From Clarkia xantiana subsp. parviflora (Eukaryota; Streptophyta; Magnoliopsida; Myrtales; Onagraceae): a stretch of 64,000 nt of DNA. Positions 44,603-56,338 of this stretch are shown piece by piece. Position 1 is the first letter of the stretch; each line of letters starts with the position of its first letter. The stretch is from assembly GCA_036873135.1 (NCBI GenBank), contig JAPTYO010000003.1, positions 20,236,001-20,300,000 on the forward strand, written 5' to 3'. The translations under genes and the position numbers were made by a program. The notes beneath the pieces were generated by a model. That model searched no databases and was not told where the DNA came from. It was given only the letters and a program-made list of their open reading frames with translations.

Positions 44603-47600
44603 TTAAGTAAACTCGAATCGCATTAGGAGCTTGACGGAACTGTAAGGCTCGCCTTTACGGTCACAGAGTGGAACTGCTCGTATACCGGTTCTTATTTCAG
44701 AGATAGGGAGGCAGGTTTGGCCTCCAAAGTCGTCTTTTTCGGACATGTCGTATTCGTGGACTTCGATACGAAGCAAAGCTAGCTCGGGAACGGTTAGAGG
44801 GAACTCAAATACCTCGTTCCAAGAAGGCGCCCAGTTGTCTTCAATTGCTCTTGTCTTCTTCATTATGGTATCTGCAGGTACTCCAGCAATTCCCACCTGC
44901 CAAAACAATCAAGCTCATAATTTGTGAGAAACAAAAGTATTTTGAGACAACTTTTTATAACTTTAAGAATCTAAAAACTGTCTTAACTATAGGTCATGTA
45001 GCTAATCGATGTCCCAGATTTAAAATGTTAATATTCGAGATCACAACTATCAAATTTATTGCTTTACACTTTTTTTCTATTGATTTTGGCGTTAAAATCG
45101 GTGTTTGAAACAATAAAAACGTGCTTTTTCCCACTTTTGCGAAGTATCAGACTTCTTGTTCATGGTTTAGGCTTATTTGATGCAAAAAATATGTTTTTGT
45201 TTCGTCAGTTTTAAAATATATTAAAAAAAGTGAAAATCAACTAATCATATAGTTGGCACATCGAACAATAACATTTTAAATATGGGACAGCAATTAGCAA
45301 CATGACCTATAGTTTGGACTGTTTTTAGGTTCTTAACCCTTTTTATATTAGGGTCCATCACTTCTCTAAACAAAAAAGTTCAGTACCAAAACTAAATGAT
45401 GCATAACAGCTGAGATGTCAATAATGAGACGTTATGTGAAGTTTAGGTACCAAAACTGAAGAGGCATATGTTCAGTATGAAATAGAGCTCCCAAATAAAT
45501 TCAAAATACAAACTTACTTACCCTGGTGTAAAAATCTGGAGGTGAATAGAGGTCGAAATGCGTGTGCTTGAAGTCATTGTACCAGCCTTCACCCATATAC
45601 ACAGTAACCTGTTAGCAAGCAAGCAAAGTGTTACATTTCACTTTATGCAGCAAGATACATACTATATACTATATAATAGAGGACAATCTAGAAGTTCAGA
45701 GTCTAAGTGCACATACATATAACCGAGAATTTTAATTAATCGTGTAGGTCTCGGGATTTCTAGACCAATGAGGCTCTGATACGATCTAGAAGCTTAAAGT
45801 ATAAACGAGCATTTAAGCAAGAAAACTCATATCTAACCCAAAAGCCTAAACTAATAGGTTGCAAGTATTTCCGTCTTTTATACTACATCAACTCGTGTTT
45901 ATTAGTCAATGTGGGACATATCACAACACACTATCTATGTTATTACACTAACAAAGAGGCAGAGAGAAACCTTGAGAGTCTTGGTTATGGGTCGAGTAGC
46001 TCTCGGAACAAAGACATCATCACCAGATGACTTCAAAAGAAAATCTGGTTTCTTAACATAACCACACCGACCATTGGCTCTGAACATTCCTTGCATCACC
46101 CACAGAGATCTTCCATAGCCCTGATGTGCATGGTGCATAAAAAAATTAAACCCGTGTTTCAAATTTATTCATTTATAAGCCCACATACCCTGTTTCAAAT
46201 TTATTCATTTATCTAAGGAAGGAAGGATAAAAAGGTACCTGCATGTTGAAGGCAACCATTTGTGCTCCATGTGACCACCCAATCAAAGGGTTGTAGTTTG
46301 AAGAATCAACGCGTACTCCTTTTGGATACACTCTCAGGATATTACGCTGCGTGAACCTATTCAATCATCCATCATATACCAATCACATCGGTCAAAAATC
46401 TTGTCATTACAGAATAGCAACCACATTTATGCATCAATCCCAAATTCCTAATACGACTATGCTATCCTGATAGAATGGGAAAAGGTTTCAAAAGAAAGAT
46501 GAACAGACCTAACAATTTCCTTGGCATGATTAACGACAGCATTTTCCAATTGCTGTTCACTTAAGCTCAAACGCCTCACTTTGTCGGGATCCACCTTTAA
46601 ACACTCAGACAACCCTCCTTTAGGTTTTCCAGCATGAATGGCAATCAAGTGTTTATATTCAGGTGCAGCTTTTTGTTCTGGCCTATCGGTACCATCTGAA
46701 TCTTCTTCTTCTTCAAAATCATCGTCTTTCCCATGTACATTATCCTGCTAAAACAAACAGAATCATATAATTATTTAATAATATACACCGAAAAAATGTA
46801 AAATTACATAATGTTATGCACACACAAAAAAAGAAAGTTTTTCACCTTCTCAACAGTCTCGGTGTACTCTTTTAGACTTGATACTTCTTTGCCCCAAGCA
46901 TCTTCATCTGAAGGACGCTTCTCCTTCTTTGGATCAACTTCTGTTGTAGCTGCAGCTTCTTTAGCCTCAAGGTACTCTTTTGGTGGTTTAGTCGATATGA
47001 TAACTCGTTTCTTCAGTGATTCTGGAGAAGGGAATTCCTTTAAGCTGTCTGAGCCAGGAGTAAACAGCATGTCTCCGAATGTTTCATTGACCATCTAGAA
47101 ATTATTATTCACATACTAACTAAATTAGTAAGTAGCAGGCAATGAAATGTTAAATATTAGCTGTACAAAGAATTGAGAATTACTCACACGCGCCACTTTA
47201 GCTTGAAGATCTGAAGTTAAGTGATCTTCCAAAGTTATCACAACTGGATACTCAGAAGCCTCGAATGCATGAGCCTTGATTGATCTTAGACACTTGATGA
47301 GTGTCACTGGAGCAGTCAATGTCCTATAACAGTGAAACATTTATACACTTAAGGAAAAGATGCTCGGTTACTATATTTGAAATCCACAACCATTCAGGCT
47401 ATTCATTCAAGTAAGCGCGTATATATCAACCTAACTAATAAAAAGGTACTTAAGAGTAAGAACTGGAAAGTTAAATAATACCCTCCATGAAGAACATGAA
47501 CATCATCCTTGGTTTGGTTAGGCCATATATCCAATTCAATGACTCTGACCCCTTTCTTCAAGGCCTTGATAATTGGGACATCACTGCAGTCACTGTTCAG

Positions 47601-48768
47601 TTGATTGCCGGTCAAGTATGAGTTGTGGCCAGTAAATATGAAATAATGAGATAAAGGTGCTGTCATATCATGATGGACCTGAAACAAATTTAGATAATAT
47701 ATGGTTTATCAAATAATAATGTTGTTTTTTTTTTAAAAAAAAAAAATTGCTTAAACATAGCCATATTGACATTACTCCAAAGAATATATAGTTTATAATA
47801 TTTTAACCAGTGCCTTTCGGGTTTACTCATTTAAGCTGATTATCATGTATCAAAAGAAAAAACCCAATGAGCTTACAACATCAATGTCAACATACTTAAA
47901 TAAAGGGCCTGGTACAATCTAGTCCAAATGGAAGAATACATATAGCATTAATATGCATTTCGAATTCTTGCATAGTCAACTGGTCAAATTGGAAAAAATG
48001 CTTAGGGTAAGGGAAACAAATGGAGAAACGGAAATGGAAAAGAGTTGCCTATCCTTCATTGATTGATATCAAGAAAGATTTCCACACATGGACTTCAGTT
48101 CCATGGTAGAAAATTAATAAGAAAGATACAGCATACAAGACTCATCCAATGTCTATGTCAATATTTTTGCATACACTGTACTGAAGGATCTTCACCTGAG
48201 ACAGTGCTATCAAAAGAGCTCTCCTCTCAAGCATCTTCTCTAAATCGAAATAAAGATCATAACCAAACACAGCTCGACAAAGCTAGGCAAAGTAATTAAA
48301 GAACACAGAAATCTGCAGCAGATAATCATCTGAATAAATTGAAAGGAGAATTGTTTGACAGGCAGCCAAAGTAGAAGAATAAAACCTAGGAAATGGCACA
48401 AACTTCAATTATGTCACAAACCAAAGAAGAAAGTATATTATCTTGCTTACCCCAAGATTAGGCGATAACACAGAATTGATGTCCCCAAAGAGGTACCAAA
48501 AGAAGGCTTCGATAGTGACGCCCTTCTTCTGGAAAATGTTGAGATGTCGTTGCTCGTGGAGCTTAGTAATGATGGCCTGGGCGTCCTCCGGCGTGGCATT
48601 CTCCTCCCCCTGGACCTCAACCAAGAACCGCCGGAGCTGATCGAGGGTCATGATCCCATTCTCGGAGTAGTCACGAAAGAGGGCCTTGACCTCCTCCGGC
48701 GCCTCCGACACGGTGAGACGGAACTTCCGGCGGAAGCAGAAGCAAACTCGGTAGCTCTGCTTCGACAT
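44603..48768 (-). CDS. PLC: Phosphoinositide-specific phospholipase C (plant PI-PLC, PLC2-like)
   Basis: Nine exons: 48768-48451, 47678-47482, 47323-47188, 47094-46846, 46744-46509, 46356-46239, 46120-45971, 45608-45522 and 44896-44603. They join in frame to 594 residues (Arabidopsis PLC2 is about 580). It hydrolyses membrane PtdIns(4,5)P2 to diacylglycerol and inositol trisphosphate in a calcium-dependent way. An N-terminal EF-hand-like region (about 20-100) precedes the X domain with catalytic His124 (FIFTGHNSY) and His170 (VHVLHGG). After an acidic linker comes the Y domain ([42 protein letters not shown]). A C-terminal C2 domain closes the protein ([28 protein letters not shown]). The start [16 protein letters not shown] is the family start; an in-frame ATG 26 codons upstream is less likely. 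Intron 8 carries a foldback MULE. The acidic linker follows a possible alternative acceptor (CAG at 46745-46747). Confidence 0.94.
44960..45338. mobile_element. Foldback Mutator-like element M9 inside a PLC intron
   Basis: A 379-bp element within intron 8 of the PLC gene. The 9-bp duplication CTTTTTATA is perfect (44951-44959 and 45339-45347). The left end is decayed (ACTTTAAGAATC), the right end is GGTTCTTAACC. The arms carry TATAGGTCATGT and ACATGACCTATA. It lacks the GC-rich core of its relatives. Confidence 0.8.
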
Positions 48769-49446
48769 TAATCGAGTAAAATTGGATTTTGAGCGATGAA
48801 CTGCGGAGAGAGTCAACGACCTTAAGATGAACGGTGATTTTTGCATTTATTTATGGCTGGCTGGGAAGAAAAGCATGAAAGAGGGGCTACAGTCTTTCTC
48901 TCTACAGGCAAACTGAAGAAAAGGATAAGCACTTATATTTTAATCAACTTCTGCCGGCACGTTGAGCAGGAGAACAATTTTAAATTTTTTTAAACAAAAA
49001 TTAATTAATTAATAAAATATTAATTCTTTATAGCAGAATAAAAAATAATTATGAAACTCACCAACTATTTTAATATGTCAGCATTAAAAATGTTATGGTA
49101 TAAAATATATGGTTAGATTATAAATTAATTTTTGGGAAGTTCAGTTCTTTAGCTACAAAAAATGCGAACTCAATTATCAAAATTCCTAAAATTTGTGCAG
49201 AGATTATTGGCATAGATGGATTTGCAAGGCTTTTGACTTTTGATAAAACTTATTGGGCCTAAAGCCCATTTTACGCAAGTTACATTTTGATGGTCTGGCC
49301 CATACAGGTTTAGGATGCGGAGCCCAAGCCTGAGATACACGGCCAGTCCAGTCCGAGCAACCATTCGGGCCAAGTTTTTTATTTTTATTTTATTCTAAGG
49401 CACAAACATATATTTTATTTTATTTTCATGAATGTTTAGTAGTAAG

Positions 49447-49636
49447 TATTAGAGATATATCCTAGATATTAGGAGATGTAATTTTAGAATATATATATTT
49501 AGTATTAGGATTTACCCTATATATGCACAATACAAGTAGATATATAGGATTACCTCTTTTAATATCTAGAGTATATTCTAATACTAAATATATATTCTAA
49601 AATTACATCTTCTAATATCTAGGTATATCTCTAATA
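49447..49636. mobile_element. Hairpin MITE of about 190 bp
   Basis: The two ~60-bp ends are nearly perfect inverted repeats, from TATTAGAGATATA at the left to TATATCTCTAATA at the right, with GATGTAATTTTAGAATATA in the arms. Flanks share GTAAG on both sides, which may be the duplication. Non-coding. Confidence 0.75.
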
Positions 49637-49681
49637 GTAAGTCGTCATGTTGTGATTCCTGCAGGATCTTTTAGTAACGGA

Positions 49682-50342
49682 TAGGGATGGCAACGGGTCT
49701 CGGGGCCCCGCTGACCCGCGGGGCCCCGACCCGGTTTTGACCCGCCGACCCGCCGACCCGCGGGTCACGGGTCGGGTCCGGGGCGGGTCGGGCTCGGGGC
49801 GGGGCGGGTCCGGGTCTAGAGACCCGGGGCCCCGTAGACCCGCCCCGAAATCCATATGTATATAATTTTTTTTTTTTTATTTTTTTATGTTAATATGATC
49901 TAACATTTAATAAAAAAATATGGTTAATATTGTACCTATATAAATAACATGGACCAAATAGATTTATATTTAGATTATTAGGATTTGTTAATTTGGTGTT
50001 TGGATTTAAATTTGTATTTGTAATGAATTTGATGTGTTTGTAATTTATATTTGATTGATGTTAGATTTATGTTTTGAATTTATATATAATGTAATTTTGA
50101 CAAAAAAAAATTGTATTTAATATTGAAAAGTTAAAATAATAAAAAAAAAAAAAAAAAAATTGTTCATATGACGGGGCGGGTCGGGGCCCCGCGGGTCGAC
50201 ACACGGGATTGTTGACCCGACCCGACCCGACCCGAAAGGCCCATTTGGCCGGGGCCGGGTCAGCCAGGCCGACCCGCGGGGCGGGTCCGGGGCTGCAAAA
50301 ACCCGCCCCGACCCGCCCCGACCCGCCCCGTTGCCATCCCTA
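49682..50342. mobile_element. Non-autonomous hAT element with GC-rich ends
   Basis: A 661-bp element with perfect ends TAGGGATGGCAACGGG and CCCGTTGCCATCCCTA and a perfect 8-bp duplication GTAACGGA (49674-49681 and 50343-50350). The subterminal 150-170 bp on each side are extremely GC-rich arrays of GGGTC/GACCC words; the middle is AT-rich. There is no transposase. The open frames in the GC-rich ends are repeat artefacts. Confidence 0.88.
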
Positions 50343-50350
50343 GTAACGGA

Positions 50351-51015
50351 ACTTGTTTTTTTTTTTTTTTTTTGGTAATCGACGCACATATATATTCATA
50401 AAGCAAGCAAGCAGACCAAATAAACATTTTTTTTTCCTGTGATGGTTGTAGATGCCCACATTAGGAGAACTGCATTAATAGCATTCTATTCTATATTTAA
50501 ATTAATCTGCTATGCATGAGTCAATTTATAAAGAGTAAACGATTGTTATGAAAATTTCTCTATTTTCATAATCTCAATATGTATTAAATCTCATGAAAAA
50601 TTTACATGATAGACCATTACATCATACTGTAATGGATTCGGAGAAAAGAGTTGCGGGCCATGAAATTGAATATGGCGAACAATTGTTCTTGACAGACAGA
50701 AATTGCATGTGATCACATGTGCCCAATCAGTTCCACCAATTTCGCTCCATCCTGGAACAACAAATCAACAATAATACTTCAATTTTAGTATTTTTGTTTT
50801 GTTTTATTGTACTAGCAACACTTACTTCGAGAATATGAACGTTCTATTATGATTGTGAAGTATACGCTATCTAGTCCAAATGATCTATTATTATGTTGGT
50901 GCAGCAATAATTACAAATTAGTATATGGTTGTAAATTTGTAATATCCAATTATTTGTAATAAATAGATGTGGGAAAAAAAATTACGCTATTCAAGGCTAA
51001 TATAAATTCTTTATT
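50351..51015. other. Intergenic, no recognised gene
   Basis: AT-rich DNA with no recognised feature. Confidence 0.4.
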
Positions 51016-52000
51016 GGGTCAATAACCTGGGAGAGGTCTGAAGTTTGGCCCTTGTGAATTTGAGAGGTCTGAAGTTTGAAATGGTGATAACAAAGGTCTG
51101 AAGTTTCGACTTGTAGATAATAGAGGTCTCCGTTAGTTTTTTCCGTTAAAACTGACGGAAGTTGGTCATGTGCATTGCATGTGACCAGAAATAAAAAAAA
51201 ATTCCAAAAATACCCTTCTTGCATCTCACATGATTCAATGAAAAGACGAAAATGCCCTTAAGGCCACCACCCAACTCCAGCCACCACCACGGCTCCGGCC
51301 GGCCACTACCCAACTCCGGCGACCACCACTCTCTCCGGCGACCACCACCCTCTCCGGCGACCACCACCCTCTCCGGCCGGCCACCACCCTCTCCGACGAC
51401 CGCCACCACGGCCCCAATTGGAACCAATTCGGAGCCACCGGCCCCGATTGGGCCCAAATCGGAGCCACAAAGCTCCGATCGGAGCTCGGTGGCTCCGATC
51501 GGAGCTATGTGGCTCCGATTTGGGGCCACAGAGCTCCGATCGGATCCACCGAGCTCCGATCGGAGCTTTGTGGCTCCGATTTGGGCCCAATCGGGGCCGG
51601 TGGCTCCGATTTGGGCCCAATTGAGGCCGTGGTGGCGTTCGTCGGAGAGGTGGTGGCCGGCCGGAGAGGGTGGTGGTCGCCGGAGAGAGTGGTGGTCGCC
51701 GGAGAGGGTGGTGGCCGGCCGGAGCCGTGGTGGTGGTCGGAGTTGGGTTAGGTTTAAATTATGGACAGGGGTTTTTTTGTCATTTCATCTTTATATTAAT
51801 TAAACTTTTTATTAATTCAAATATTACAAAAGGGTATTTTTGACATTTCACACGGTTCTGTTAAATTTGACAGAAAATTTGGACGGAAAACCTAAAAATC
51901 ACAAAGTCCAAACTTCAGACCTCAGTTATCACCATTTCAATCTTCAGACCTCTCAAATTAACAAGGGCCAAACTTCAGACCTCTCCCAGGTTATTGACCC
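51016..52000. mobile_element. Foldback Mutator-like element M11
   Basis: A 985-bp copy of the M5 subfamily in the opposite orientation, with ends GGGTCAATAACCTGGGAGAG and CTCTCCCAGGTTATTGACCC and a perfect 9-bp duplication TTCTTTATT (51007-51015 and 52001-52009). The core repeats CCGGCGACCACC and GCTCCGATCGGAGC as in M5. High similarity to both M5 and M1 suggests recent activity of this subfamily. Confidence 0.93.
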
Positions 52001-52009
52001 TTCTTTATT

Positions 52010-52479
52010 TTCTAGGTCTAAATGAGAATAACATATTCACTCGGATTGTGTTGTTGGTGGGACATTCGTTTGGATTTAAATGCGTGACATAATGTATCAT
52101 AACCGATCCGGATCTGTTATCGAACTTACATGGAAAAGGCTTTTAACAGGGGAGATATAATAGTCAGTTTCTGTCTGAACACTAAGGGTATCAAAGTATC
52201 GACTCTTGAAATTACGATCACCTACTGGAAGCAAATATATTGGTCTGGGTCAATGACGGTAGATTGTAACACTTATGATTTGTACCACACATAGATTAGA
52301 AAAGAGAGATGCTGCTCAAGTGTCATGCCTTCATGTCCGAACGAATGCCTCCTCTAGCCCAACACAGTCTAGCCTAGCCCGTTATCCTCACTTTGGCCTG
52401 TAAAAAAAGGAATTTATGTTGGAATTGAGTAGTAAATCTCTTGTTTATTAAGACTTCAAATCCAATATTTTCCACCAGT
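52010..52479. other. Intergenic, no recognised gene
   Basis: No coding or RNA gene signal is seen. Confidence 0.4.
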
Positions 52480-52825
52480 GCATTGGTCTACTCAACGTAG
52501 GATCACCATTAGCATAGTATAGTTAAGATGTCGGTTCGTTAAGTTTAGTTCTACTTACTCCTCTTATGCCTGACAAGGTATGTGGGGTTTTTCCGAACAT
52601 ACTTAATAACACCCAGCATGCACTGGTTCTGTTAATGTAGTCTCATCAACAACATAGTATAGTTTATTAAACCTAGTTCTACCCGTTTTTCTTATGTCTA
52701 ACTGTATATGAGGTTTTTCTGACCATACTTACTAAACAATCAATGCTTGCACTGGTCCGGTCAACATACTCCATTAACAGTCTAGTATAGTCAAAATGTT
52801 GATCTGTTAAGTCTAGTTCTAGGTG
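52480..52825. repeat. Degenerate minisatellite, about 3 units of ~120-125 bp
   Basis: Three diverged units each contain GCA(T/C)TGGT, CTAGTATAGT or CATAGTATAGTT, GTTAAG..TAGTTCTA and GG(G)TTTTTC(C/T)GA. Spacing of the CATAGTATAGTT motif shows a period of about 125 bp. Confidence 0.6.
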
Positions 52826-52829
52826 CCTC

Positions 52830-53357
52830 TTCCACGAGAGGTTTCGAATGTGGAAAATCAAATTCAAATCATATAGAAGTAAGCGATTATTGCCCATTAG
52901 ATCACCATTACATATGCGATTTCACTTCAATTTAAATATATAAGTTTAGTTAACGGCTATGGTAAGGAGACCCCTTAAAATGCATGCAAATATAGGCTAA
53001 TCTAAAAGCGAGTGACACATCGGCATTTCTCCCAATTTTTTATAGAGTGCATTATATGCGATTATCTTACATGTTTAAGTATTAACCGTTTCTTTTGAAT
53101 TTTTTTTTTTTTATAGCTATAGTTAAGTTTATATATAACTTATTTTTTACCAGGTTTTCTTATACTGAACCAATTAATATATGCTAATTTACAGTAATTT
53201 TGTAGCTTTTTTTTTCTATGACCCTATCGGGTCGGGTGAACCTTAGAGATTAAATGTATTTAAATAATTATATAATTTTTCTCTTAAAACATATTAATTA
53301 GGTGAACAGTTTGTACTGGTGAACCCTAAATGATAAAATAGTCTACAAATGTTATTA
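52830..53357. other. Intergenic, no recognised gene
   Basis: AT-rich flank of the retrotransposon. Nothing recognised. Confidence 0.4.
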
Positions 53358-53640
53358 TATTATGAAAGTAGAGAGGTAATAGAAGAGGGAACTTGAGGAT
53401 GATCTTATTATCACATATAGGAGCCCTTATATAGGGATTACATATACTTGTGGATAAAGTAAATTTAATACTAGGAAAGTCTAAACAAGGAAGATGGTAT
53501 ATACACGTAATATTGAACATCCACTAAATATATTCATAACACTCCCCCTTGGATGTTCATAAGGGAATTGTGCCTCGTTAAAACCTTACTAGAAAAAACT
53601 CATTGGGATAAAAATCTAGAGAAGGAAAAAGAGTACACAA

Positions 53641-53931
53641 TTATGGATCCCTTTTTGTAAGCTGCCTCGATAAAAACCTTACCAGGAAAACCCGATGGGA
53701 TAAAACCTTGGTTAAGGGAAAAAGAGTGCAGCGGTGTAGATTCTCCCCCTGATGTTGACATCGCGTAATTTCATTAAGTCGACGCAATCCAATCGTGTTC
53801 GCCAATATTCCAGATGTCGCAGTCGATAAAGCCTCCTTGAAAAGATCCGCTAGATAGTCATATGAACAAATTCGTTGGATGAAGAATAACTTGAGGCGAA
53901 TGTGTTTTGTATGTCTCCTTTGATATAACAA
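53641..53931 (-). pseudogene. Copia RNase H C-terminal fragment
   Basis: A minus-strand frame contains TKHIRLKLFFI, then YLADLFKEALSTAT and NTIGLRRLNEI, which match the end of Copia reverse transcriptase/RNase H proteins (the T-K-H-I-D...A-D-x-F-T-K-x-L-P block and the G-M-R-R-L block that follows). It lies just upstream of the polypurine tract, exactly where pol ends in an intact element. Gag, protease, integrase and reverse transcriptase are absent. Confidence 0.75.
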
Positions 53932-54389
53932 TCTTCAACTCGAGCTATATAACCTGCATTATCTTCATATATATATATATACAATATAATGCTACATTTG
54001 AAAATTGTGCACTTCCATGTTATAACTTACATTTGTGTAGCAAATTAATTTAGGTCTTGATTCGTCATGATATTAAACTCATGAAATTCTTACAATCATT
54101 AAGGTACTCAATAGATGTGTTTATCTATGCAAAATAGCTTCAAGACATTTTTCTTTTTTGTAAGACAAGATTATTTTCAATCTCTTAAGTACTCGATCTT
54201 CAGGCCGAGCCAAACCTTTGTCCTTTCAATATATTTTGTCTGAATTTAACATCATCAATAAATTGATTGTATTTACAAACTCTTCACGAGTTTCAATATC
54301 TTTAAATTCTCCCCCTCACGCGATGCCCCTTTCGGCTATAGCGTGATCAATTCAACTTATCAAAATATCAGTTTTCTTGATTCGTATAA

Positions 54390-54990
54390 TATCATCTGAT
54401 ATATCTTCGTATAAATGCTCAATTTCATGATCTTCGGGATCACTTATAGCTCAAAATATATTAGGATCCTTATTCGTAACTTAAAATCTTTAAGGATCTT
54501 TTGTTTATATCGCAAGATCTTTTAGGATATTCAGATCTTATTTTCATGATCCCAGATCATTCATAAAAATAATTCAGGATCTTCAGGATCTCTGTTCATA
54601 ATTTAAGATCTTCAGAGATCTTCAATCTCGTTAATTCATAGTCCCATATATTTAGGATCTTCAGGATCCTAAATGTAGTAATTATTGAGCTTTTGAATAA
54701 CTCTTGATCTTCTTGATCATTTTATGATAAAATTCAATGAGCATAATGATATATGTATATAATAAATAAAATGCAGTGCAATAAATAAAAAGTAACTGTA
54801 AATGCAATGCAAGAAATATAAATATAAATGTAAAGGTAATGCAATATAAAAAATTACAGTATATGTAAATAAAGTGCAAGAAATGTAAATATAAATATAA
54901 AAATTAAGGGAACTATAAATTCATAATTATTGATCTTCAAGATCGTAATATCGGATCTTCAGGATCCGTCATTTATAAAGAATGCATTTT
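54390..54990. repeat. GATC-rich palindromic word array inside the Copia element
   Basis: Many copies of AGGATCTTCAGGATC-like words, themselves partly self-complementary, interspersed with AT-rich sequence. They are concentrated at 54430-54670 and again near 54940-54970. Confidence 0.6.
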
Positions 54991-55309
54991 TTTTTTAATC
55001 GTAAGATCCAAGAATTAACAATAATATACGCAATAATTTTTTTTTTTCACTAATGCCAATTTTTGCGTAGTGTTATCGCGCTTCATATGATCGAATTCTG
55101 CGCTGAATCATATAATTATATTTTGTTAGCGTAACCACGATGTTCAACATCATCATTCCTCTTTGCATTCTTTTCGTGCAGTCTTTATTTGTAAGAGGCA
55201 TCATCGTTTTTTATCGATATCGTGATGATGCTAATTATTTTATCCTTTTCAAAGTCAACCATGACATGATAACAATAGTAAAATCGTATTCCATCAAAGT
55301 CAATCATAA

Positions 55310-55540
55310 ACTTCCATACTCACTTCAGAGAGTGACAAATATTTTTATTGTAATCACAATATGCAATACTCACTTCAGGGAGTGCAATATATTATCATTG
55401 CAATCATAAACTGTAATACTCACTTCAGGGAGTATAACGTTATAATCATATAAACTACAACACTCACTTCGGGGAGTGGAGTATATCCTCATTATAATAA
55501 ATATTGCAACACTCACTTCAGGGAGCGAGCATATCTAGTG
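55310..55540. repeat. Tandem ACTCACTTCAGGGAGTG units inside the Copia element
   Basis: Five units of roughly 45-60 bp, each carrying ACTCACTTC(A/G)G.GAGTG, a short stem-loop, separated by AT-rich spacers. A further relative ACTCGCTTTAGGGGGTG is at about 55640. Confidence 0.75.
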
Positions 55541-56338
55541 GGCGATGCAACACTCTTTGTATCTTGTTATATTTCAGCATCGAGCACTCATGTGCTTAGC
55601 CACACTATTTGTTTTTCTTGTGATAAATCATATAATATACACTCGCTTTAGGGGGTGGAGTCATATCAATACAAATATAACTTCATATACGAACAAATAT
55701 TTAACACATAGAGTTGATCTCCACATATAAAAATAACTAACTGATATTTACCGTGATGTTGTCATGTACCCTAAAATCGATTCACGCATGATCCGACATA
55801 GATTGATTCCAATAAATCTAGCATCTATCAAATAACAACAGTATTAGGAACAGAATATCAAATAGTAATAATAAAAATTTAAGATTTGAGACGATTAATA
55901 TAAATTAATGTAAGAAAAAAAAATCTCTCTTTTCAATTTTTTTCCCGATATTGTTCTCTTTCAGTGTTGTTCTCGTCTTTAATCTCAAAGACCCCCTTCC
56001 ATCTTCTTTGAATTTATTTCTGTTCAACCTAGTTCGAACTCGAAGTGATCGTTAGGGGATTTTTGTTTTCGCCATCGTCTTCTCTCACTTTGGATCGTCT
56101 TCTTCGAATGTCCGATGATTTAAGATCGAGCAATTTCGTGCTGATAACGCATTATGAAAGTAGAGAGGTAATAGAAGAGGGAACTTGAGGATGATCTTAT
56201 TATCACATATAGGAGCCATTATATAGGGATTACATATACTTGTGGAGAAAGTAAATTTAATACTAGGAAAGTCTAAACAAGGAAGATGGTATATACACGT
56301 AATATTGAACATCCACTAAATATATTCATAACATATTA

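Larger units (their letters stand above)
53363..56333 (-). mobile_element. Young non-autonomous Copia LTR retrotransposon
   Basis: A 2,971-bp element in minus orientation. Both LTRs are 179 bp (53363-53541 and 56155-56333) and differ at two positions that I can see (CCC/CCA in the TATA region, GGATAAAG/GGAGAAAG). A 5-bp duplication TATTA flanks it (53358-53362 and 56334-56338). On the minus strand a TATA-like CCTATATAAGG lies in the LTR. Next to the 56155 LTR is GCGTTATCAGCACG, a primer-site position. Next to the other is the polypurine tract CCAAGGGGGAGTG. Only a tail of pol remains; the rest of the interior is repeats, so it must have moved using another element's enzymes. Confidence 0.9.

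Noticed and set aside
49631..50389. Pro/Arg/Gly-rich open frames
   Set aside because: Repeat-driven frames in the GC-rich ends of a hAT element.
52480..55540. A CRISPR-like array
   Set aside because: Repeat units are diverged, spacers are not unique or of constant size, and the context is a plant nuclear genome with a retrotransposon.
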